DNA of 64,000 bases from JAKAIY01 sp963809385. Its GTDB lineage: Bacteria > Chloroflexota > Ktedonobacteria > Ktedonobacterales > JADMIN01. Shown piece by piece: positions 1 through 9,127 of the stretch (position 1 is the stretch's first letter; each line of letters starts with the position of its first letter). The stretch spans positions 1 through 64,000 of the forward strand of contig CAWEJL010000014.1 in NCBI GenBank assembly GCA_963809385.1, read 5' to 3'. The position numbers and the translations under genes were made by a program. The notes under the pieces are model-generated. The model saw only the letters and a program-made list of their open reading frames with translations. It did no database searches and had not been told where the DNA came from.

Positions 1-1935
1 TGCCCCGCCCCTGGCGGATTCCGCCCACGATCGAGGCAAAGTCGTCGTCGGTGATGACGGCAGGCGGCCGATCTCGCGCCACATCGGTTCCACGTGCACC
101 CATCGCGATACCGATGTCGGCGGCGCGGAGCGCGGCGCGCGTCGTTCACGCCGTCGCCGGTCATCGCCACGACTTCGCGGTTTGCCTTCAGCGCGGATCA
201 GCCGGAGCTTCTGCTCCGGCACCATTCGCGCGAACACGCTCACCGTACGGATCCGGCGCGCGAGCTCGTCGTCGCTCAGCGCTTCCAACTCGGGACCGGT
301 GATGCACCCTTCGGCGTGATCGAGCCCGATCTCCAGGGCGATCGCGAGCGCGGTGCCCGGATAGTCGCCGGTGATCATGACCCGCGCGGACACCGGCGCG
401 CGCACACTCGGCGACCGCGTCGGCGACGCCCGGGCGCACCGGGTCCTGCAACGCGACGAGGCCGAGCCAGCGGAAGTCGAAATCGTGCTGCCCGGCGGGG
501 CAACCGTCCGCCTGGCTGCAACGAAGCTCGGGCGACCCCGAGGACACGCCGCCCTGCCGCCGGTCGCCGTCTCGACCTGCTCCCCGACTGCCGCGCCAGC
601 ACGTCCGGGTCGAGGTGGCGGAAGAGGTCCGCGATCGCCTCCGGCGCGCCCTTCGCGGCAATGACGTACCGGTCTCGACTCCGGCGAGCGCCGAGACGTG
701 CGAGAGAGCCAGCGTCTCCTCCGACAGCGGGTACTCGCGCACGAGCTCCCAATCCCCGTGCAGGTGCTCCGTGTCGCTCAGGTACCCGCGTCACCGACCT
801 CTTTGAACGCGCGGTCCATCGGGTCGAACGGGTCGACCGGCGAGGCGAGGCACACCGAACTCGGCGATCTCGTGGAACCGCTCGGGCAGCGGCCGTTCGT
901 CGAGGGGCTGGACCGACCCGTCGACGACCAGCTCGCGTACCGTCATGGTGTTGGTCGTCAGCGTCCCGGTCTTGTCGACGCAGACGACGGTCGCCGGATC
1001 CGAGGGCCTCGATGGCCGGCCGCGCCGCGTCAGCACGTGCCGTTGCGACATCCGCCAGGCGCCCAGGGCGAGGAAGACGGTGAGGACGACCGGGAACTCC
1101 TCGGGCAGACATGGGCATCACGGTCGCAATGCCGCGCGAGGACGCCCTCGAGCCAGTGGCCCCGGGTCAGACCGTAGACGATGACGACCGCCGCAACCGC
1201 GCCGCGAGCCCGTGCGGTGCCGACCACCGGACGATGCGGGTCGACCTCGTTCTGCAGCGGGGTGCGCTCCGGTTCGATCGTGCGCAGCGCGGTTCCGATG
1301 CGGCCCGAGTCGGTCCGGCGCCCGTCTCTTTCACCACTGCGATGCCGTGACCCTTCACCACGAGCGTGCCGGAGAAGACCCACGGCGTGGCTCGCCCACC
1401 GGGCGGTCCCATCGGTGCGGCGTCCGGGTCGGGTGCGACCGCGGCCTTGCGCACCGGAGCGGACTCGCCGGTGAGGCGCCGACTCGTCGACGGAGAGGTT
1501 CACGGCGTCGACGAGCACGGCGTCCGCGGGTACCCGGTCACCCTCCGAGAGCAGCGGCGAGATCGCCACGCACCACGTCCCGTCCCGGGATCCGTACCTG
1601 CCGGACCGTCGCGTATGACGAGCGCACGGGGGGCGGACAGGTCTCGCACACGGCGGAGCACGTTCTCCGTCCGGTGCTGCTGGTAGATCGAGATGCCGAT
1701 CACGAAGGACGACGGTCGCCATCAGGATGTATGCCCTCGAGCGGCTCGGAGAGCAGGAAGTTGACCGTCCCACGCCGAGGAGAAGGAGGAGCATCGGCTC
1801 CGTGCAACACCGTCCCACGCCTGCTGCACAACGTTGCGCTTCTTCGCCACGGGCAGCTCGCTTCGGCCCGTCCACGGCCAGCCGCCGAGCTGCCTCCTGG
1901 GAGCTCACGCCCGTCAGCACCGGTCGCGGGCGTCA
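1..1935 (-). pseudogene. Cation-transporting P-type ATPase, frame-broken, cut by left edge
   Basis: This is a P-type ATPase read on the minus strand and spread over several frames. An N-terminal cation-ATPase segment (SSQEAARRLAVDGP) begins near 1915. The phosphorylation motif VCVDKTGTLTTNTM lies at about 930-990 in a second frame. The hinge motif MTGDGVND followed by an ADIGIAMG-like stretch lies near 60-170 in yet other frames. The C-terminal membrane half would lie beyond the left edge. The family uses an aspartyl-phosphate intermediate (the D of DKTGT) to pump cations; the ion cannot be told. The number of frame changes means either a decaying gene or uncorrected indels. It faces away from the second ATPase at 2931, with a DUF6919-like gene between them. 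Confidence 0.75.
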
Positions 1936-2256
1936 AGCATCAGGCGTTCCTCCACGCCGCCCCGGCGACCGCGGGCCGACTGTCGGCTGCATCCATCATC
2001 GCAACTGCGTTTCACACGTCGCCGGTGTCGACGGCCACGACGTGAGGGCGCGTGCTCGCACCGTCGGACACGACCCGATGCTACGGCCGGCTGCCGGGAC
2101 CGCCGTGACGGGCTCGCCGGTCACCCTTTCGCGTCGCCGTCCGTCAACCGTGGAGAACCCGCTGCAGGGACCACGACCGCGACGGGCAGCGACCGGAGCA
2201 TGGGAGACGATTCGATGAGCATCCGGCAAGACATCCGGGCGCGACCGCGTTCGAGG
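1936..2256. other. Intergenic stretch, no recognisable gene
   Basis: About 320 bases lie between the start of the broken ATPase and the end of the DUF6919-like gene. Short open frames exist on both strands, but none has a recognisable domain or ribosome site. It probably holds the promoter of the minus-strand ATPase. I see no terminator or repeat. Confidence 0.4.
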
Positions 2257-2850
2257 TCACGCTGACGATCCGGTTCTCAGCCGACCGCTACCAGGAGTCG
2301 ATCCCAGAGCAGGTCCTTCCCGGCCCCAGTGCGGATCGACGAGCGTCGCCTGCCACACGTTGCGCAGCGCCTCGACGGCGTTCGGATGACAGTCGCCGCT
2401 GTAGTTCTCGCGGATCGTCTCGGCGCCCAGCGTCGCTCCCACCCACCTCCACGCCTTTCCTTCTGACAACGAGACCGGAATCTGCAAGCCGTCGTAGCTG
2501 GCCCCCGGCGGGTAGGCCAAGAGGACTACGTCGGTCGCCAGCGTCGCTTGCTGAATCCGAGTGAGCACTTCGTGATCACAGAATCCGCTGACTGCCGCCC
2601 GCTGGAGCACGCCGTGGAGTTCGGTCAGCTCGCCAGGCTGGGAGAAGTGGGTGACGAAGCCACCCCCGGTCACCTCTGCCAGCATCGGTAGGACCTCTTC
2701 GGTCTCCACGTCAGGTGGCCCCTCCCAAGCCGGTTGGTAGGTGAGCTCCCCCTCGAGCCAGCGGGCAGTGAGCCGCCCCAGGTCGCCAAGTGTGCGGGCC
2801 CGGCCCCAGAACCGGGCATCGTCGGGCTTGCGGGCGATCGGGCCGGGCAT
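2257..2850 (-). CDS. DUF6919-like hypothetical protein
   Basis: This 197-residue protein has no signal peptide or membrane segment. Its N-terminal part (DARFWGRARTLGDLGRLTARWLEGEL) and middle part (GGFVTHFSQPGE, AVSGFCD) match my memory of DUF6919, a family of unknown function common in Streptomyces and other actinobacteria. The start at 2850 is the first methionine in a clean frame; the domain begins within about 10 residues of it. Its frame is intact although both neighbours are broken. No function can be assigned. The family's actinobacterial bias supports a foreign origin for this block. Confidence 0.6.
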   Translation of the reverse strand: MPGPIARKPDDARFWGRARTLGDLGRLTARWLEGELTYQPAWEGPPDVETEEVLPMLAEVTGGGFVTHFSQPGELTELHGVLQRAAVSGFCDHEVLTRIQQATLATDVVLLAYPPGASYDGLQIPVSLSEGKAWRWVGATLGAETIRENYSGDCHPNAVEALRNVWQATLVDPHWGREGPALGSTPGSGRLRTGSSA

Positions 2851-2930
2851 AGCTGGAAGATCTTAAGCCCACGCGCGTTGCGGCAGAGGCTTCCGTGGTG
2901 TGATGACTCGCGTCTGGTCTGCGCCGGCCC

Positions 2931-5815
2931 GTGGAGCAAGCTTTCAGGATGACGCCGGCCGGAACACCTTCGCCTTCTTCTGAGGACGGCTTCTCAGGTG
3001 CTTCGCTGTCGGATGCCGGTGATGAGGTCGGGCCGGCCGATCGGCGAGTCGATCCGCGGGAACCGACGGAACGGCTGTTGCGCGACCTCCGCACGCGACG
3101 CGGGGGTCTGGGGCAACGTGAGGCGGAACGCCGGCTCGTTGTGTACGGGCGAAACGAGCTCGTGCGCACGGCGCGCCGGTCGTCGGTGCGGGAGCTCGTC
3201 CGGCAGTTCACGCACCCGTTGGCGTTGCTGCTGTGGGCGGCGGCGGCGTTGGCGACGCTCACTGACACGCCGGTGTTGGCGGCTGCGATTGTGTTCGTCG
3301 TCGTCGTCAACGCGCTGTTCGCGTTCGTGCAGGAACAGCAGGCTGAACGGGCGATCGAGGCACTCAAGGCGTTCCTGCCGGCACAGGCAACGGTGCGACA
3401 CGACGGACACCGCCACATCGTCGACAGCCGCGAACTGGTTCCGGGCGACGTGTTGGTTCTCGAGGAAGGCGACCGGGTCTCGGCCGATCCGCGACTGCTG
3501 GCGGGGTCGGTGGAACTGGACACTGGTGCGTTGACTGGCGAGTCGTTGCCGGTGTTCCGTTCGGCCGAGCTCACCGATACCGACGTGGGGTTCCTGGCGG
3601 CGCGGGACTTGGTGTTCAGCGGCACGGTCTGCACCGCCGGTGAGGCCGAGGCGGTGGTGTTCGCGACCGGCATGCGAACCGAGCTCGGTCGTATCGCCGC
3701 GCTGTCGGAGCGGGTGGGTGTCGAGGAGAGCCCGCTCGAGCGTGAGGTGCGTCGGGTGGCATGGCTGATCGCTGTCGTGGCGGTCGCGGTCGGGTTGGCG
3801 TTCTTGCCCCTCGGCACGCTTGCCGGTTTGCCGTTCTCCGACACGGCGGTATTCGCGGTTGGCCTGTTGGTCGCCAACGTTCCCGAGGGATTGCTGCCCA
3901 CGATCACGTTGGCGCTCGCGGTCGGTGTGCGCCTGCTTGCTCGGCGGGGTGCGCTGGTGAAACGGCTCAGCGCGGTCGAGACGCTCGGCTCGACGACCGT
4001 CATTTGTACCGACAAGACCGGCACGCTCACCGAGAACCGCATGCGGGTCACCACGATCTGGACCTCCACATCTGCGATCGACCTTCAATGGCACGACGGC
4101 ACGCCCGCCCCAGTCCCGTGTCGAGGGCAACCGCACTCTCGGCGCCCTTGCCGAAACAGTCGCGGCGTGCAACAGCGCCGATGTCGACCCCGCCCGTCCG
4201 AGCGCCTCCGTCGGCGACGCAACTGAAGTTCGCGTTGCTGCTCGCGGCCGCCGCGCTCGGGGCCGACGTGACCGTTGCCCACCGGGAGGCGAACCGCCGA
4301 CGGGTCTTTCATTTCGACCCGGCACTCAAACTCATGTCCACGGTCGACATCAACGACAACGATTTGGTCGTGCACACGAAAGGCGCACCCGAAGAACTCC
4401 TCGAACGCTGCGTACACATCGTCGGCCCCGACGGTCGAGAGCAGCCGCTGGGCCCGCGGGAGACGGACAGCGGTGGCGCGGACGTTGGCGGGCTACGCCG
4501 CGCAAGGCCTGCGAGTCCTCGGCGCCGCCCGCCGCGTCGTACCCGCGGGTGCAGCGCTCGATCGGCGAGAAGACGTCGAGCACGACTTGTGCTTCCTCGG
4601 CCTCATCGCCATGTTCGATCCGCTCAGATCAGAGGTCGTCGACGCCGTGAACCGGTGCCATACGGCCGGCGTCCGGATCATCGTCGTCACCGGCGACCAC
4701 GGACTCACCGCCACCGAGATCGCCCGACAGGCAGGCATCGCCACCGAACGAACCATCACCGGCGATCAACTCGACGCCACGAGCGACGCAGAGCTCGACC
4801 ACGTGCTCGAAGCGCACCGTGAGTTGATCTTCGCTCGCAGCTCACCTGAAGCGAAGCTGCGCATCGCCGATGCGCTACGCGATCAAGGCGAAGTCGTCGC
4901 CATGACAGGCGACGGCGTCAACGACGCCCCGCGTTGCGGCGCTCCGACATCGGCGTCGCCATGGGCCGATCCGGCACCGATGTGGCCCGCGAAGCCGCCA
5001 CCATGATCCTGACCGACGACAACTTCGCCACCATCGTCACCACGGTCGAGGAGGGCCGCCGCGTCTACGCCAACATCCGCAAGTTCATCTTCTACATCTT
5101 CGTGCACTTCACACCCGAGGTCGTACCTTTCCTCATTTTCGCGGTCACCGGCGGCAAGGTCCCCCTACCCCTCACCGTGCTCGCCATCCTCGCCATCGAT
5201 CTCGGCACGGAAACCCTCCCCGCCCTCGCGCTCGGCCGCGAACCCGCCGAACCCGGCCTCATGGAACGCCCGCCCCGCACCCGCGGCGAAAGCATCATCC
5301 GCCCGGCCATGCTCGTGCGGGCCTGGCTCTTCCTCGGGCCGCTCTCGGCAGCCCTCGCCATGGGTGGATTCTTCTTCGTACTCACCCGCGCCGGCTGGCA
5401 TCCGGGCGACCCAACCGGCGTCGGCACCCCGCTGCACCACGCCTACCTCCAGGCCACCACGATGACCTTCCTCGGCATCGTCGTCTGCCAGATCGGCACC
5501 GCGTTCGCGGCCCGCACTGAGCGAGTCTCGCTCCGCTCGATCGGCGTGTTCACCAATCCCCTACTCCTGCAAGGCATCGCCTTCGAACTCGCCGTCGCCG
5601 CAGCAGTCGTGTTCCTACCGCCGCTCCAAGACGTCTTTCACACCGCCGTGCCCGATCCCGCCGCGCTCGCTCTCCTCATCCCATTCCCCTTCATCGTATG
5701 GGGCGCCGACGAAACCCGCCGATATCTCCGTCGCCGCCATCAACGAACCGCGACCGCACCCGTCCCCGCAGTCAACGCATGGATTTTAGTGCTTGGTTGC
5801 AAATCATGGCGATAG
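2931..5815 (+). pseudogene. P2-type cation-transporting ATPase, frame-broken
   Basis: This is a near-complete P2-type ATPase (Ca2+ or Na+/K+ pump-like) of about 900 residues if the breaks are mended. In order it has an N-terminal cation-ATPase domain, membrane segments, actuator motif LTGESLP (near 3540), phosphorylation motif DKTGTLTENRM (near 4015), nucleotide-domain motif KGAPEELLERC (near 4380), hinge motif TGDGVNDAP (near 4905) and six C-terminal membrane helices ending at 5815. Frame changes fall near 4110, 4225, 4475 and 4930. The last sits in a run of Cs where one missing C would restore DAPALRRSDIGVAMG. Each break looks like a single-base change, so sequencing error is as plausible as decay. 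Start is GTG 2931 or ATG 2949. The substrate is unknown. Confidence 0.8.
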
Positions 5816-5827
5816 CAGTGCTACACT
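5795..5827 (+). promoter_or_regulatory. Putative promoter of the FGE-like gene
   Basis: An extended -10 element (TGC followed by TACACT at 5822-5827) lies just after the ATPase stop, with a TTGCAA-like -35 region a little further upstream than ideal. A strong AGGAGG site follows about 8 bases before the ATG at 5858. Confidence 0.4.
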
Positions 5828-5857
5828 TCAATCACTCATCTTAGGAGGACAGCTTCA

Positions 5858-6667
5858 ATGCCGTCTCGGCGCTCCTTGCCTTCTTCCTTGGTCAAGTTAG
5901 GTTTCCAGACCCGCGAGGTGACGGGTGTGACGCTGGCGATCCCTCCGCTCTGCGTCGTGCCTGCTGGTGCCTTCCTCATGGGGAGCGACGCGACACGTGA
6001 CCAGGAGGCCCGTCCCGATGAATTCCCTCAGCATACCGCGACGTTGCATACCTTTGCGATCGCTCGCTATCCGGTGACGGTTGCAGAGTATCGATATGCC
6101 ATCCAAGCTGGTGTTGTGCCCAAACCGTGGCTGTGGCGCGAACAAGTGACGCGACGGAATCACCCTGTCGTTAATGTTGCTTGGAATGAGGCGGTAGACT
6201 ATGCGGCTTGGCTTGGCCGCTGCACAGGCCAACCCTGGCGCTTGCCGAGTGAGGCTGAATGGGAGAAGGCGGCGCGCGGGCCAACTGGCCGGATCTATCC
6301 GTGGGGTGACGCCTGGGACCCTACGCTTGCCAAGGTGGCCCGCCTCGGCGTGGACTTGGGGACGGCCGCCGTCGGTGAGCGTCCCAGGAGCGCGAGTCCG
6401 TATGGGGCCGAAGACATGGCAGGAAACGTTTGGGAGTGGACGAACTCGCTGCATTATCCCTATCCCTATAATCCAGCCGATGGCCGCGAAGATCTTGGCG
6501 TGGCGGCAGATATTCCAGACTATCGCGTCGATGAGCGCCATGCGCGGGTGATGCGCGGCGGCTCATGGGACGAGGATGCGTCGTTTGCGCGTGCTGCGAT
6601 GCGTGGCATCCACGTTCCGCCGTGGAATATCGATAGCTATATTGGCTTCCGCCTAGTTCGCAGCTAA
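5858..6667 (+). CDS. SUMF1/EgtB/PvdO-type formylglycine-generating-enzyme-fold protein
   Basis: This 269-residue protein carries the FGE-sulfatase fold over residues of about 30-268. The N-terminal signature VPAGAFLMGSD, the middle LPSEAEWEKAARG, the GNVWEWT motif and the C-terminal RGGSWDEDASFARAAMRG...IGFRLVRS are all present. Family members range from formylglycine-generating enzymes that activate sulfatases to EgtB-like enzymes and non-catalytic domains. I see no clear active-site cysteine pair, so a sulfatase-activating role is not supported. No sulfatase is nearby. The ATG at 5858 is fixed by AGGAGG at proper spacing. There is no signal peptide. It is probably monocistronic, with a hairpin just after the stop. 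Confidence 0.85.
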   Translation: MPSRRSLPSSLVKLGFQTREVTGVTLAIPPLCVVPAGAFLMGSDATRDQEARPDEFPQHTATLHTFAIARYPVTVAEYRYAIQAGVVPKPWLWREQVTRRNHPVVNVAWNEAVDYAAWLGRCTGQPWRLPSEAEWEKAARGPTGRIYPWGDAWDPTLAKVARLGVDLGTAAVGERPRSASPYGAEDMAGNVWEWTNSLHYPYPYNPADGREDLGVAADIPDYRVDERHARVMRGGSWDEDASFARAAMRGIHVPPWNIDSYIGFRLVRS

Positions 6668-6692
6668 CTGGTCTCAACTTGCGTCCAGTAAT

Positions 6693-6731
6693 GCGCCTAC
6701 GTGGCTGGATTGCAGGCGTCCACGTAGGCGC
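6693..6731 (+). terminator. Hairpin after the FGE-like gene
   Basis: A 12-base perfect inverted repeat (GCGCCTACGTGG at 6693-6704 and its complement at 6720-6731) starts 26 bases after the stop codon. It lacks a T-run, so it may act as a transcript end or RNA stabiliser rather than a strong intrinsic terminator. Confidence 0.45.
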
Positions 6732-6743
6732 TGGACGACGTGA

Positions 6744-7235
6744 GTGGGAGGGCCAGTCTCTGACTTCGCTCGTGACACTGCGCATGGCGACGTGGTGGAC
6801 CTGCTGGACCTGGTGGACGCCAGCGGCATCGTCGTGGCCAGCTACGCCTACGACATCTGGGGTGCCCTGATCAGCGTCAGCGAGTCCTTCGCTAACGGCT
6901 GGAGCAACCTCTCCCGCTACGACGGGCGCGACGGCGTGCGCTACGGCGCGGCGGACGGCCTCTCCTGGATGAGCGTGCGGGCGTACGATCCGACCCTCGG
7001 CCGCTTCATCTCCAGCGATCCGCTGGGCCGGGCGCCGCTGTTCTTCGCCGACCAGCCCTACGCCTACGCCGGCAATAACCTGGTGAGCAACATCGATCCC
7101 AGTGGGCAGATGTTTACGCAGAGCGCTGGCCACGGCGACGAGCCACAACAGAAGCAGGCGTCGACGCGGGTGAAGACGAAGAAGGGAGCGCCGAAGAAGT
7201 CGTCTGACTGGTTCGTTCCACTGCTGATCAACTGA
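6744..7235 (+). pseudogene. RHS repeat-associated core fragment with C-terminal tip
   Basis: This is a 163-residue piece of an RHS protein. It contains YD-repeat sequence (VVASYAYDIWGAL) and the conserved RHS core end (SVRAYDPTLGRFISSDPLG...YAYAGNNLVSNIDPSG), then a short Lys-rich tip that ends at 7235. Full RHS proteins are over 1000 residues with a secretion or shell domain at the N-terminus, so this is only the last part of the shell plus a very short tip. Residues VVDLLDLVDASG...RYDGRDGVRY are closely similar to the second fragment at 8462-9040, so the two are copies of one module. No start signal is convincing. Confidence 0.75.
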
Positions 7236-7664
7236 ATCGTGCCGAGGCAATAGCAGCCTGCTCACACATAAAGGCTGTAAGGCTGGACACTCACGAAAAC
7301 CCGTACATTTCCAATACGCGGAACATCAGACTGCCAAACACACTAGCGATGTCGAGCAACTCATACCTGATGCTCCGCGCGCTCATGCGTCTTTGCATGC
7401 GCCAGCAGCGTGTGTGGAGGGCGTTGTGATTAACGGCTTCTGAGCATGGTAGGATGTTCATCGAATGGGCTAGGGACTGGTCTCTAGATGATGATCCGCT
7501 ACCGTGTGAAGCAGGCGTAGATCCAAAAGCGCCTGTCTGCCAAAACTCAGAGCAAGCGCTCAACCAGTGCGTAGCAACGGCACGACATAGGCCACTTTCA
7601 CGGCAATACAGCAATCTGGACTGCGTACTGGTCGAACGTACTGGTCGCAGGTGGAGACGAGCTT
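7236..7664. other. Gap between RHS fragment and STM3941-like gene
   Basis: About 430 bases, less GC-rich than the surroundings. A 131-codon open frame on the minus strand (7291-7686) has no recognisable domain or ribosome site. It may be debris of the RHS gene or of a mobile element. I see no inverted repeats. Confidence 0.35.
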
Positions 7665-8345
7665 GTGAAACACAGAACGAAACCAAGTAACGGCGCCCAG
7701 GTACCCCCTGTGGGCCTCAGTGGCATAGACCACCGCGCTGCCCTGGTGGTCTATGCCAGCAAAGGCAAGACCATGGTGTGGTCGCTCGTGTTCTTTTCCT
7801 TGGCTGTGGCGGTCGTCGTGATACCTGAGGTGTTGGGTCCACCGGAAGTTCGTAGTTTTTATGACACCCCCACCATGGTCGTTATCGCGCAGATCGGTGG
7901 AGGAGTACTGTGTGTTGGCGTGTTTATCCGCGCGCTGACGATCCTCTTCTCCGCGACTCCCAGGATGGTGGTCAGACACGAGGGCATTGGGGTCAACTCG
8001 TGGGTGTTCGGGTCCGGCATCATTCCCTGGGCTGAGATGAGCGGCTTGCTGGTGGCTGGTCGTCGGTGGCCGCCCCTGGGCATGCTCCACATCGCGCTCC
8101 GCGATCGCCAGACGCTGCGAGACCGCCAGAACCGACTCCAGAGGCTGCTGTGGTGGCTGGGCGGATACCCGCTGATCTGGCCACCATCCATTCCGGTATC
8201 TGATGTCTATCTGCAGATGTCCGCTGAGGAGTTGGTGGCCCGAATTCGCATTCGCTTCCAGCCGGAGTTGGTTCAGCATGGTATCCGCATATTAGACATT
8301 GTCGAACGAAGACCACAGAGGCCACAGACGCGACGGATGCGCTAA
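7665..8345 (+). CDS. STM3941-like membrane protein, candidate immunity protein
   Basis: This 226-residue protein has two membrane helices (about residues 36-56 and 70-90), followed by a cytoplasmic domain with IIPWAEMSGLLV, a block rich in RQTLRDRQNRL and a final SAEELVARIRIRFQPEL. That pattern (two helices, an 'IPW.EI.G' strand, then '..EL...I') resembles STM3941 family proteins, small membrane-anchored proteins of unknown function. It sits directly between two decayed RHS fragments, where immunity genes are usually found; that role is inferred. GTG 7665 is the longest start; ATG 7773, just before the first helix, is an alternative. A GAGACGAG stretch is a weak ribosome site for the GTG. Confidence 0.55.
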   Translation: MKHRTKPSNGAQVPPVGLSGIDHRAALVVYASKGKTMVWSLVFFSLAVAVVVIPEVLGPPEVRSFYDTPTMVVIAQIGGGVLCVGVFIRALTILFSATPRMVVRHEGIGVNSWVFGSGIIPWAEMSGLLVAGRRWPPLGMLHIALRDRQTLRDRQNRLQRLLWWLGGYPLIWPPSIPVSDVYLQMSAEELVARIRIRFQPELVQHGIRILDIVERRPQRPQTRRMR

Positions 8346-8428
8346 ACAGGCGCAAAGTCGGGACTCAGCAGCAGCGCGCGATGGTCGGACGAGGGGAGTG
8401 AAGCGATAGCGCGTCGCACGTCTATCGT

Positions 8429-8452
8429 CATACGAAGCTTCATACGAAGCTT
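8429..8452. repeat. 12-bp tandem duplication
   Basis: Two perfect adjacent copies of CATACGAAGCTT lie just before the second RHS fragment. They are a simple duplication at the debris boundary, with no clear function. Confidence 0.6.
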
Positions 8453-8461
8453 CGTGGCTGA

Positions 8462-9040
8462 CAAAGCGATGAGCGACCATCGTACAGACGGCCAGCAGCG
8501 ATATGCTCTGCCACTGGCGCCCCAACCAGCGCCGTCTACGATTCCGGCCAGTCGGACCAGACAACGAACAGTTATACCTATGACAGCCAGAATCGGCTGA
8601 CCAGCGTCACCGAACCCAACGGGACAGTCGTCACATACGGCTACGACACCAACGGCAACCGCACCAGCGTCAGTGTCACGCCGTCCGGCGGGAGCGCCAG
8701 CGCCGTCGATGATGTGTATGCCCAGGGCCAGCTGGCCTACCAGACCAACGCCCACAACACACTGCTGGCGAGCTACACCTACGACAGCCAGGGGACGCCG
8801 GTCAGCGTCACAGGGGGCACGGACCCGACCAATACGGCGATGCGCTACTATTACATCTACAACGCGCATGGCGGCGTCGTGAACCTAGTGGACGCCAGCG
8901 GCAATCCGGTGGCCAGCTACGCCTACGACACCTGGGGCACCCTGACCAGCGTCACGGAGAACTTCGCCAACGGCTGGATGAACCCCTACCGCTACGACGG
9001 GCGCGACGGTGTGCGCTACGACGCCGCGGGCGGGCTGTAG
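8462..9040 (+). pseudogene. RHS/YD-repeat fragment, decayed 3' end
   Basis: An open frame without a start holds typical YD repeats: SYTYDSQNRLTSVTEPNGTV, VTYGYDTNGNRTS, ASYTYDSQGTPVSVTGG and VVNLVDASGNPVASYAYDTWG. It ends at 9040 in RYDGRDGVRYDAAGGL. Beyond the stop the match continues in shifted frames (a WMV piece, then LDRFIA near 9080-9097), so the conserved RHS core end existed and has decayed. The last third is closely similar to the fragment at 6744-7235. This is a remnant of an RHS toxin-delivery shell with no working product. Confidence 0.7.
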
Positions 9041-9127
9041 GGCTATACTGGATGGTGGCGTAGGAGTATAATCGACGCTGGACCGCTTCATCGCGTAGGA
9101 CTGTGGGAAAGCGAGAGGAATCTGCGC

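Noticed and set aside
2711..4325. Two open frames of about 440-450 codons on the - strand
   Set aside because: They are antisense to the P-type ATPase with its DKTGT motif; Ser/Thr/Arg-rich and without domains.
7291..7686. 131-codon minus-strand frame as a transposase
   Set aside because: No DDE, HUH or helix-turn-helix motif and no terminal repeats.
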